A DNA stretch of 64,000 bases from assembly GCA_035528415.1 (NCBI GenBank), contig DATKYQ010000022.1, positions 62,001 through 126,000 on the forward strand, written 5' to 3'. The stretch is from DATKYQ01 sp035528415. Lineage in GTDB: Bacteria; Myxococcota; B64-G9. The position numbers were made by a program, and so were the translations under genes. Under the pieces are notes generated by a model that was given only the letters and a program-made list of their open reading frames with translations, did no database searches and had not been told where the DNA came from. Below are positions 18,043-25,291 of the stretch, piece after piece; the first letter of the stretch is position 1; each line of letters begins with the position of its first letter.

Positions 18043-19779
18043 ATGCCGCCGGGCAAATACAAGCCAGTGCCGTTCGGCAAGTATCTGCTGACCGAGCGTA
18101 TCGGCGCCGGCGGGATGGCCGAGATCTTCCGCGCCACCGCCTTCGGGGTCGAGGGGTTCACCAAGGAGATCTGCATCAAGCGTATCCTGCCCACCCTGAC
18201 GGTGGACGAAACCTTCGTCAAGATGTTCATCTCGGAGGCCAAGCTGGCGGTCAACCTGCATCACGCCAACGTCGTGCAGGTGTTCGACCTGGGCAGGATA
18301 GGCGAGCATTACTTCATTGCCATGGAGTTGGTGCGCGGGCGGGATCTTTTGGAGATCATCAATCGTTGCCGGGCACACCGGCGGCACCCGCCGGTTCCCA
18401 TAGCCCTGTACATCCTGGCGCAGGTCTGCAAAGGCCTCGACTACGCCCACCGGGTAAAGGTCGAGGGCCGCCCGGCCGGCATCATCCACCGCGACGTCAG
18501 CCCTTCGAACATTCTGGTCTCCTGGGAGGGCGAGGTGAAGGTAGCCGACTTCGGCATCGCCAAGGCGTCCCACAAGGACGAGAATACGGCCACCGGCACA
18601 CTCAAGGGCAAGTACGGCTACATGTCTCCCGAGCAGGTGCAGGGCCTGCCCATCGACCAGCGCTCGGACATCTTCGCCACCGGGGTGTTGCTCTACGAGT
18701 CGCTGGTGGCCAAGCGTCTCTTCAAGGGCACCACCGATCTCGAAACCCTGGAGAGGGTCCGTGCCGCCGCCGTGCCGGTGCCGCCGTCGTCCTTGAACAA
18801 GAAGGTCTCTGTGCAAATCGACGCCATCGCCATGAAGGCGCTGGCTCTTTCCTGCGATGACCGTTTCCAGACCGCCGGCGAATTCCACGACGCCTTGGCC
18901 GACCAGCTTTTCCAAAGCGGGGAGCGGGTCGATTCGAAGACCTTGGCGACTTTCATGCAGAAGCTGTTTGCCGAGGAGATCAAGGTAGAGGAGGAACTCG
19001 AGCGCGAGCGCAGCCGACCGGATCTTTCTTTGCCGGAGTTCGCGGCCATGGCCGAAGAGCAGGCCCGCGCGACGCCCACTCCCACGCCGGCCGGGCCCCA
19101 AACGCGAATGGATCTGCCCTCCGGCGCGACTCCGCACCCGGCTCGGCGGCCTCTCTCGTCCCTTACCCTCGGCGCCATCGGGACGGGGGCCATCCTGCTG
19201 GCCGGCGTCCTGGTGGTGGTGTTTTTCTGGCTGCTCAACCGGACGGAGACCGTGTCGCAGCAGCCCGACGCGGGTGGCGCCAAAGGTCTCACGATTGCAG
19301 TGCCCGCCGGCGGCAGCCTGACGATCGACTCACGACCCAAGGGAGCAACAATCGAGATCGACGGCATGCTCACAGGAAAGCGAACGCCCGCGACCATCGA
19401 TGACCTGGATCGCAGCGAGACCCACCAGGTAAGACTGTCGCTTACAGGCTACGAGCCATGGCTCAAGCAAGTTCGTTTCGGCAAGCTGCAACTGATTGCC
19501 CTGGAGCCGCACCTGACACAAAAAATTGAAAAGCCCCCCCCTCCCCCGCCGCCCCGCAAGCCGAAGTTCGGCACGCTGAACATCAACGCCGTTCCAGTCT
19601 GGGCCTACGTGTATGTTGACGGAAAGAAGCAATCCCGTCCGACCCCTATCTACAACCTGAAGCTGAATCCCGGCCCGCACGAGATCCGTCTCGAAAATCC
19701 AAAGCTGAAACTTGTGCAGAAGAGACAAGTGATCATCAAGAAGGGCAAGTCGGTAGACCTGGTAGTCAAGATGAAATAG
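18043..19779 (+). CDS. Membrane Ser/Thr protein kinase with two C-terminal PEGA domains
   Basis: A 578-residue protein. Residues ~8-290 are a Hanks-type kinase with GAGGMAEIF, VAxK-equivalent ICIKR, HRDVSPSNI (catalytic Asp near 151), DFGIAKA (near 169) and a GTLKGKYGYMSPEQ activation segment. A Pro/Thr-rich linker is followed by one membrane helix (~376-398) and, outside, two PEGA domains (~420-485 and ~510-575) separated by a Pro-rich stretch. The HRDVSPSNI form is typical of myxobacterial kinases. ATG 18043 is used; TTG 18034 and GTG 18037 are alternatives. PEGA domains are thought to mediate surface contacts. The last 22 codons and the 3' flank recur at 25198-25291. Confidence 0.92.
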   Translation: MPPGKYKPVPFGKYLLTERIGAGGMAEIFRATAFGVEGFTKEICIKRILPTLTVDETFVKMFISEAKLAVNLHHANVVQVFDLGRIGEHYFIAMELVRGRDLLEIINRCRAHRRHPPVPIALYILAQVCKGLDYAHRVKVEGRPAGIIHRDVSPSNILVSWEGEVKVADFGIAKASHKDENTATGTLKGKYGYMSPEQVQGLPIDQRSDIFATGVLLYESLVAKRLFKGTTDLETLERVRAAAVPVPPSSLNKKVSVQIDAIAMKALALSCDDRFQTAGEFHDALADQLFQSGERVDSKTLATFMQKLFAEEIKVEEELERERSRPDLSLPEFAAMAEEQARATPTPTPAGPQTRMDLPSGATPHPARRPLSSLTLGAIGTGAILLAGVLVVVFFWLLNRTETVSQQPDAGGAKGLTIAVPAGGSLTIDSRPKGATIEIDGMLTGKRTPATIDDLDRSETHQVRLSLTGYEPWLKQVRFGKLQLIALEPHLTQKIEKPPPPPPPRKPKFGTLNINAVPVWAYVYVDGKKQSRPTPIYNLKLNPGPHEIRLENPKLKLVQKRQVIIKKGKSVDLVVKMK

Positions 19780-19806
19780 ACAGGATCGCAAGCGCTCTTT
19801 CAAGAT
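19713..19806. repeat. 94-bp repeat, copy 1 (3' end of PEGA kinase plus flank)
   Basis: About 89% identical by eye (10 mismatches in 94) to 25198-25291. The plus strand encodes the kinase C-terminus LVQKRQVIIKKGKSVDLVV... and its stop. The minus strand, in another frame, encodes LERALAILSISS and a stop, exactly the C-terminus of the glycosyltransferase at copy 2. A stop codon upstream in that antisense frame shows it is not a live gene here. Confidence 0.85.
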
Positions 19807-19865
19807 CGGGTCATGCTCCCGGGTTGCACTCCTGCAATTTACTGCCGGTCTCTGCTGGGCGCGAG

Positions 19866-19894
19866 TTGTCAAAAAAATCTCCATGACTTATGCT
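19866..19894 (+). promoter_or_regulatory. Candidate promoter of the amidotransferase gene
   Basis: TTGTCA (19866-19871), a 17-nt spacer and TATGCT (19889-19894). The -10 box ends 8 nt before the ATG at 19903, so the transcript may be leaderless. Confidence 0.45.
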
Positions 19895-19902
19895 CGCATT
19901 CC

Positions 19903-20634
19903 ATGGGAGGCATCCGCCGGGCACGCCCGCGCAAGGCCGGGTTGCTGATACTCGATAATGCCCTCGACCACGACTTCTACCGTCCGGTCGAGCACTGGGC
20001 GGCCCTGTGCGGCTTCGAGCCCGAAAGCGTGCATCTCCCCTCCAGCGGCAAACTGCCCAGCCCCGGAAAACACTCCCACGTGATCGTCAGCGGCTCGGAA
20101 GACACCATAACCATTTTACCCGCATGGGCACGCAGCGAGGCAGACTGGCTTTCCGATGCCATCGACCGGGGAGTGCACCTGCTGGGTAGCTGCTGGGGCC
20201 ATCAACTGCTGGCGGTGGCCATCGCCGGGCCCAAGGCCGTAAGAAGGTGCTCGCGGCCCGAGCTTGGCTGGCACGAGATCGAGGTGCGCGACCAGGCAGG
20301 TCTTCTTCCCTCGGGAAGCTTTCATGCATTCTGCTCGCACTTCGACGAGATTGTCCCCGACTGTCATCCGCAGATCGAAATATTGGCAGACACCCCCGAC
20401 TGCGCCGTGCACGCCTTTCGTCTGCGAGGCAAGCCGGTCTTTGGAATCCAGGCCCATCCGGAAATCGACCCCGAGACCGGGCGCGCCTTTTTGCAAAAAG
20501 GCGCCGAGCGCTGGCCCGAGCATGCCGAAGTCTTCGCCAAGGCCCTGTCGGATCCGGTCAGGGACGACCATATCGGCCGGGAGCTGGTTCAGCGGTTTCT
20601 GTCCTTGACCTGGGGGCAGACCCAGGGGGCGTAG
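19903..20634 (+). CDS. Class I glutamine amidotransferase-like protein (GMP synthase type)
   Basis: A 243-residue stand-alone type 1 glutamine amidotransferase domain. The nucleophile elbow is LLGSCWGHQLLAV (Cys near 97), and the His-Glu pair lies in FGIQAHPEID (near 183-185). Related stand-alone proteins transfer or hydrolyse the glutamine amide, sometimes acting on gamma-glutamyl compounds. No synthetase partner lies nearby. An ATG further upstream (19813) would add 30 residues of no recognisable character; 19903 is preferred because a TTGTCA-17-TATGCT promoter ends 8 nt before it. Confidence 0.8.
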   Translation: MGGIRRARPRKAGLLILDNALDHDFYRPVEHWAALCGFEPESVHLPSSGKLPSPGKHSHVIVSGSEDTITILPAWARSEADWLSDAIDRGVHLLGSCWGHQLLAVAIAGPKAVRRCSRPELGWHEIEVRDQAGLLPSGSFHAFCSHFDEIVPDCHPQIEILADTPDCAVHAFRLRGKPVFGIQAHPEIDPETGRAFLQKGAERWPEHAEVFAKALSDPVRDDHIGRELVQRFLSLTWGQTQGA

Positions 20635-20697
20635 TTGGGTGTGATTCAAACCCGTTGGTAGCCATCAATCAGCGTAAGTGAAGTAAATGGCCGCCGT

Positions 20698-21813
20698 TTA
20701 CAGGTTTTCCAGAAACCCGCAGGCTTGTCTGATTTCCACGCCCGCCTTTTGGCTCTCGCGCCTGAGATGGCGTACAAGCTGAACCGCCCTTATGGCGTAC
20801 TTCTTCTGGAAGCCGAGCAAGGAGTTGGACAAGTGAGCATCGGCGAACTTGGCCTCGATCATCAGTATCGGTGTGTTCTCCTCGACGAGGCAGAAATCGA
20901 CCTCACGTCCGTCCTTGGTGCGTAAATAGTGTAGCTCATGCCGTTTGCCCAGAACATCCGTGAGACCCATGACATGTTTTTGCAGGCTCACCGCGACCAT
21001 GTTTTCAAATCTTGCCCCGGGATCCTCTTTGACCAGGCCGGTGTCATAGAAATAGATCTTGGGCGCCTTCAGCAACGAGCGGGCCATATTTCGCGAAAAA
21101 GGAACAACGCGGAAGATAATAAACAGGGCCTCCAGGATCTGGATGTACTTCTTGACCGTGTTCGGCGCGACGCCGATGTCGCGGGCGATTGATGCGTAGG
21201 ACAGCGGGGAGCCGACTCCGTTGCGGAGCAGTTCCATTACCAGCCGCATGGCGCGCAGATCATGGATGCGTTCGAAATCAAGAATGTCTTCCCGGATCAG
21301 ACCGTCATGGTACTGCATGCGCCAGCGGTCGGCCTCGACGGAATCTTCAGCGAGGAAAGGTTCCGGAAAACCCCCGCGCTCGATCAGCCGATCTATTTCC
21401 GCGGCGTGATCGGTTCCTTTCAGCTCGGACAGGGACAGGGGCATCAGGCGGTGTGCGAAGAAGCGACCGGCCAAAGAGTCGCCGCCTTCTCTGAAAGTAT
21501 CGAACCGGGCGCTGCCGGTAACCAGGATGCGCATCGAGGCCGGACGGGTATCGTAGACGCCTTTGATGAAGCGTTTCCATTCCGGCATCTTGTGAATTTC
21601 GTCGAGAATCAGCAACTCGGTGTCTCCCAGCCAGGTTTCCTCCCTGATGATGCGCCGATCCTGCATGCTGTCATAATTGAGATAGACCGTCTTTGTGAAT
21701 GTCCGGCCGATATGAAGCGCAAGCCAGGTCTTTCCGACCTGGCGCGGGCCGACGATGAATACAATCTTCTTTTCCAGATCCTGGCGGATTCGATCTTCCT
21801 GGAGCCTGCGCAT
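20698..21813 (-). CDS. AAA-type ATPase with C-terminal DUF4143 (nuclease-like) domain
   Basis: A 371-residue protein: Walker A GPRQVGKT (22-29), Walker B LLILDEIHK (near 70), sensor-like ILVTGSARFD, a winged-helix-like segment around 205-230 (YASIARDIGVAPNTVKKYI), then the DUF4143 part with DGREVDFCLVEE and ILMIEAKFA, an arrangement like the restriction-endonuclease D...ExK core. This family is widespread, often horizontally moved and of unsettled function. There is no ribosome binding site; the ATG directly follows a promoter duplicated as a tandem palindrome (21816-21877). The gene is more AT-rich at its 5' flank than its neighbours, in keeping with transfer. Confidence 0.9.
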   Translation of the reverse strand: MRRLQEDRIRQDLEKKIVFIVGPRQVGKTWLALHIGRTFTKTVYLNYDSMQDRRIIREETWLGDTELLILDEIHKMPEWKRFIKGVYDTRPASMRILVTGSARFDTFREGGDSLAGRFFAHRLMPLSLSELKGTDHAAEIDRLIERGGFPEPFLAEDSVEADRWRMQYHDGLIREDILDFERIHDLRAMRLVMELLRNGVGSPLSYASIARDIGVAPNTVKKYIQILEALFIIFRVVPFSRNMARSLLKAPKIYFYDTGLVKEDPGARFENMVAVSLQKHVMGLTDVLGKRHELHYLRTKDGREVDFCLVEENTPILMIEAKFADAHLSNSLLGFQKKYAIRAVQLVRHLRRESQKAGVEIRQACGFLENL

Positions 21814-21815
21814 GC

Positions 21816-21877
21816 GACTATTCTACACAATTATGCGTTTTAGTCAAGACTATTCTGCATATACATTCGTTTTAGTC
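21816..21877 (-). promoter_or_regulatory. Two tandem 30-bp palindromic elements overlapping sigma70-type promoters
   Basis: Read on the minus strand, each copy is GACTAAAACG, 11 variable nt, then AGAATAGTC (copies at 21848-21877 and 21816-21845, 2 nt apart, period 32). The ends GACTA/TAGTC are inverted repeats. The downstream copy contains TTGACT, 16 nt, TAGAAT, a good promoter whose -10 ends 6 nt before the ATPase ATG at 21813. The upstream copy has the weaker TCGACT/CAGAAT. The symmetry suggests a dimeric repressor site, perhaps for autoregulation. Confidence 0.7.
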
Positions 21878-21951
21878 GAACAATTTGTTCCCCGTGTCCC
21901 GTTCCCCGTCCCCGATTCTCGTTGTCAACGTAAAAGAATTCATGCCATTCA

Positions 21952-24828
21952 CTAGTTGCGCTGTGAGCGCCTGCGCAACAAGACTGCACCCAGTAAGAGC
22001 CCGAGCAGAGCCAACGACGACCCGGCCTTTGTCGAGCCGCAGCCGCAGCCGCCGGCGACCGAACCGCAGTCTTCGTCCGCGCCGCTGCAGTCTTGGTCGA
22101 TAGAATCGTCGCAGACGTCTTCGGCGCCCGGGTGAACAGCATCGTTGTCATCATCGCAGTCCAGCCCGCCACAGGCTTCGGGCAGGTAGCCGTCGTTGTC
22201 TGCGTCGAGGGCCTCGCCACTACACGTTCCCTGGCTGCAGATGTCGTTTATCGTACAAGCGTCGCCGTCGTCACAAGCCAATGTGTTGTTGGTATTCTGA
22301 CAACCCAGGGCAGGATCGCAACTGTCGGTCGTGCAAATATTGGCGTCGTCGCAGTCTAGCTGCGTACCGGGCTGGCAGGCGCCGGCCAGGCAAGACTCGC
22401 TGCCGTTGCAGGCATTGTCGTCGTCGCAATCATCGTCGCTGTCGCATGTTTGGCAGGTGACTTCGTCGATGTCGATCAGATCGTTGCAGTTGTTGTCGAG
22501 CCCGTCGCTGCAGGCAGTTGTGCCGACCGGGCCTTCGAACGCACCCGGATTGATCTGGTCGTTGTCGTCGTCACAATCGTCCCCGCCGCAGGCTTCGGGA
22601 ACATAGCCGTCGCCGTCTTCGTCGGTAGTCACGCCGCTGCAGCTGCCCTGGCTGCAGATGTCGTCCATTGTGCAGACCTCGCCGTCGTCGCAGGCCAAAG
22701 TATTGTTGCTATTCTGACAACCCAGGGCCGGATCGCAGCTGTCGGTCGTGCAGATGTTGTTGTCGTCACAGTCCGCTTGCGTACCGGGCTGGCAGCTGCC
22801 TGAAGCGCAGCTGTCACCAATTGTACAGGCGTTGGCATCATCGCAAGCCAAGCTGTTGTCGACGTTTTGACAACCCTGCGAAGGATCACAGCTATCGGTC
22901 GTGCAGATGTTGTCATCGTCGCAGTCTAACGCCGTACCGGGCAGACACAAACCGGCCTGGCAGTCTTCAGCCCCGTTGCAAACATTGCCGTCGTCGCAGT
23001 CGGCGTCGCTAATGCAATCGGCGCATTCCGGATCGTCGGCGTCGGTCAGGCTGTCGCAATCGTTGTCCAACGTGTCGGTACAGTTTTCACTGCCCGGCAG
23101 AACCTGCCCGTCACAGCTGCCCCAGGTCTCTGAACTACAGGCCTGGGTTCCGGCTGTGCAAATTCCCTCGCCGAGCGTGTCGGGCGAGCCGTCGTAGCAC
23201 GAGCGCGTTGCGCCGTCGCTGCATCCGCTGACTTCTAAACAGAAAGAAGTCGTATTGGTGTAGGCTCCGTTATCGGCGACCAGATCGAGCCAGAACCAAA
23301 CTCGGCGGCCGTTCAGGGCGCCGGCATCGACACTCAGGCTGTAGTTCGATTGCGAAGTCGCTGTGGCTTCCGAGGCCAGATCGGCATAGCTGCTTTCGTC
23401 TTGGGTTATCGTTACCAGGGCATCGTCGGTTCTCAAAGTGCCGCTCAGACCAGCGGCCGCCGCCCCGCCGCTGTTGCGCAGGCTTATATTAAAGGTGGGA
23501 AGTGAGCCGCTTTCGAGTGTGTCGCCTTGCGAGTTCGAGTCGTAGGTCACCAGTGCCTCTAAGGGAAGGCTGGTCTCACCGTCTAAGAACCAGTTCCAGG
23601 CGTTGTTGGTAATCAGCGGCAGGTAGCCGCCGTCCTGGTAGGCGGTCTGGCGGATCTTGGTGCCGCGTAGCTCGGCGGTGTCCCCGCTGGGCCAGGTCTC
23701 GTTGCCGGTGATCCCGCCGCCTACGAACCGGAAGTTGGCCAGCGGCTTGCCGGCCTGGGCCGGGTAACCATAGGCGTCGACGACCGCCTGGCCCGCGTTT
23801 TGTAAAGCCTGGGGAAGCGTGGCTTCGTTGGCAATCAGTTTGGCAAAATGGGCCAGATCGAACTCGGCATCGTAGCAGTGCACCGTATCAGCCATGGCTG
23901 CCGCGATTTCGGTTTGGTCGCGCCCGCCGGCTTTGATCAATTCCCTGGCGAAAGTGTCCACGGCCAGCCCCAGGTCGACGAAGCCCGGCCCCATGTCGAT
24001 CGCCGCCCAGGCGCCCATCAGCACGGCCGTGTCGATGTAGCCGTCGACCCAGGCGGACCCGAACTCGCGGGCGTCGGCGGCCGGGTTGGCATTCAGCCAG
24101 GTCGGAATTGCGGTCGCAGCGTCGAGCATGTAATTGGTCGGGATCTCGCTGCGGGCGGTGACATCGCAGTACTCTCTGATGACGTAGTCGTTTTCGAACA
24201 TGCCGTAGTTGCAACCCCACAGCACGCACAGATCGAGCCGGCGACCGGACGCCGCAGTCGCCAGGGCATAGGCCTCGGTCAGCTCGCCGTAAATGGTTTG
24301 GATCGGATCGGGTGAGGCTTCCGAAAAGTCGGCCGCGATCCCGTTCGGCATGGCCCCGCCCCAAACCATGACCGCGTAGCGCTTGGCCGGGTAGGCTTCG
24401 ATACCCCAGACGATGAAATCCGCCAGGGTCTGCGGGTGACCCATGTTCACTTCGCCCAGGTTTTCAAGTTCGGTCGAGCGGATGACCCGGTCGGAGTTGG
24501 GATCGGGCTCGATATAAAACCTGCGGCAATCCGTCCAATCGCCGTTAGAGCTGTCGTTGCCCGGGATACGGTCGATCTGCGCGACCAGGTTGTAGTTGCT
24601 GTCATCGACCCCGCGCTCTAGAGCATTGATATCGCTAATCGCGCCTCCTTCGTTACCCGAGTCGGCCGAGAAGTACAAAAGCACGGTCCATTCCTTTTCG
24701 TCCTTGGCGGCCTGCGCCAACGACTGCAGATCGGCCCGCGGATCTTGGAATTCTCCGCAGGCGCCAAGGGCAATCCCCAGGATCGCAATTCCCAGCACTC
24801 TCGAAAGCAGTCGCGCGCCATGCTTCAT
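21952..24828 (-). CDS. Clostripain-like (C11) domain lipoprotein with MopE-like repeats and MYXO-CTERM
   Basis: A 958-residue surface protein. Start ATG 24828 follows GGGAGAG. A lipobox (IALGAC) gives a lipoprotein N-terminus. Residues ~35-400 resemble clostripain-family C11 proteases (WTVLLYFSADSG, ETWPSGDTAELRGT), but the usual WDHG motif reads VWGGAM, so the catalytic His is absent and the domain is probably inactive; a Cys remains in LDLCVLWGC (~200). Next come a CARDB-like beta domain (~440-550), a CDGQxLPG/TDTLDNDCDS segment and MopE-like acidic Cys repeats (~590-920) with CGGDDCDDDND. It ends GGCGCGSTKAG plus a hydrophobic helix and RRRSQRN, a MYXO-CTERM signal. Probably an outer-surface, calcium-binding protein. 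Confidence 0.85.
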   Translation of the reverse strand: MKHGARLLSRVLGIAILGIALGACGEFQDPRADLQSLAQAAKDEKEWTVLLYFSADSGNEGGAISDINALERGVDDSNYNLVAQIDRIPGNDSSNGDWTDCRRFYIEPDPNSDRVIRSTELENLGEVNMGHPQTLADFIVWGIEAYPAKRYAVMVWGGAMPNGIAADFSEASPDPIQTIYGELTEAYALATAASGRRLDLCVLWGCNYGMFENDYVIREYCDVTARSEIPTNYMLDAATAIPTWLNANPAADAREFGSAWVDGYIDTAVLMGAWAAIDMGPGFVDLGLAVDTFARELIKAGGRDQTEIAAAMADTVHCYDAEFDLAHFAKLIANEATLPQALQNAGQAVVDAYGYPAQAGKPLANFRFVGGGITGNETWPSGDTAELRGTKIRQTAYQDGGYLPLITNNAWNWFLDGETSLPLEALVTYDSNSQGDTLESGSLPTFNISLRNSGGAAAAGLSGTLRTDDALVTITQDESSYADLASEATATSQSNYSLSVDAGALNGRRVWFWLDLVADNGAYTNTTSFCLEVSGCSDGATRSCYDGSPDTLGEGICTAGTQACSSETWGSCDGQVLPGSENCTDTLDNDCDSLTDADDPECADCISDADCDDGNVCNGAEDCQAGLCLPGTALDCDDDNICTTDSCDPSQGCQNVDNSLACDDANACTIGDSCASGSCQPGTQADCDDNNICTTDSCDPALGCQNSNNTLACDDGEVCTMDDICSQGSCSGVTTDEDGDGYVPEACGGDDCDDDNDQINPGAFEGPVGTTACSDGLDNNCNDLIDIDEVTCQTCDSDDDCDDDNACNGSESCLAGACQPGTQLDCDDANICTTDSCDPALGCQNTNNTLACDDGDACTINDICSQGTCSGEALDADNDGYLPEACGGLDCDDDNDAVHPGAEDVCDDSIDQDCSGADEDCGSVAGGCGCGSTKAGSSLALLGLLLGAVLLRRRSQRN
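22248..22940 (-). repeat. Internal MopE-like repeats of the clostripain-like lipoprotein
   Basis: Three near-identical DNA units of ~130 bp (approx. 22248-22380, 22668-22800, 22808-22940) each encode CDDxNICTTDSCDP, GCQNxNNTLACDDG and similar Asp/Cys motifs. DCDDDND elements like those of MopE-type metal-binding repeats lie between and after them. Confidence 0.75.
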
Positions 24829-25011
24829 TAGTACTCTCCCTATCGTCGGCATTGAATAGTCTGGCAATTGTGCAATATGTGTACCAGTTGTGGATGTTTA
24901 GAACTGCAAGAAAAACAGGAGAATATCTCACAGGTAGGATCCGGCGTTCAGACCGTCACTCTGAACTTTCTGCATAGGACGAAAACTTCTCCCAGTCTGT
25001 CAACCATACTT

Positions 25012-25173
25012 TTATTGCGGCCTGGCTGGGATCTCGGAAGATAGCACCACTCGGGTAAGTATGTGCACCTCGGGCGGCCCGTCTTCGGCCGTTTTGTGAC
25101 CGGTTACCACGCGCAGCACCCTGACCTTGACCGGCCCGGCGCTCAGTGTTCCCCTTCCCGAAATCCTTGACAG
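25012..25173 (-). pseudogene. C-terminal gene fragment of unknown origin
   Basis: Within the 424-nt gap 24829-25252, an open stretch of ~54 codons reads RGTLSAGPVKVRVLRVV then HKTAEDGPPEVHILTRVV and ends in TAA (25012-25014). It has protein-like composition but no start codon, and an in-frame stop at 25174-25176 precedes it. This looks like the remaining tail of a decayed gene next to the duplicated kinase tail. The rest of the gap (24829-25011) shows nothing recognisable. Confidence 0.4.
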
Positions 25174-25197
25174 TTAGGGTGTAGAACCGGCGTCCTG

Positions 25198-25291
25198 CTG
25201 GTGCAGAAAAGGCGGGTGATTATCAAGAAGGGCAAGTCGGTAGACTTGGTGGTCAAGATGAAATAGACAGGATCGCAAGCGCCCGTTCAAG
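25198..25291. repeat. 94-bp repeat, copy 2 (relict kinase tail under glycosyltransferase 3' end)
   Basis: The plus strand encodes 22 codons almost identical to the PEGA kinase tail (LVQKRRVIIKKGKSVDLVV...) and a stop, with no kinase upstream. The minus strand is the live C-terminus of the glycosyltransferase (LERALAILSISS). Several of the base changes relative to 19713-19806 are silent in the kinase frame. Confidence 0.85.

Noticed and set aside
19535..19555. C8 plus C5 runs in the PEGA kinase
   Set aside because: They encode a proline linker between PEGA domains, the frame is intact and similar linkers are common, so there is no reason to call a switch.
22248..22940. Regular ~130-bp repeats resembling an array
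   Set aside because: They are coding repeats of an Asp/Cys-rich protein, too long and without the short-repeat/unique-spacer structure of CRISPR.
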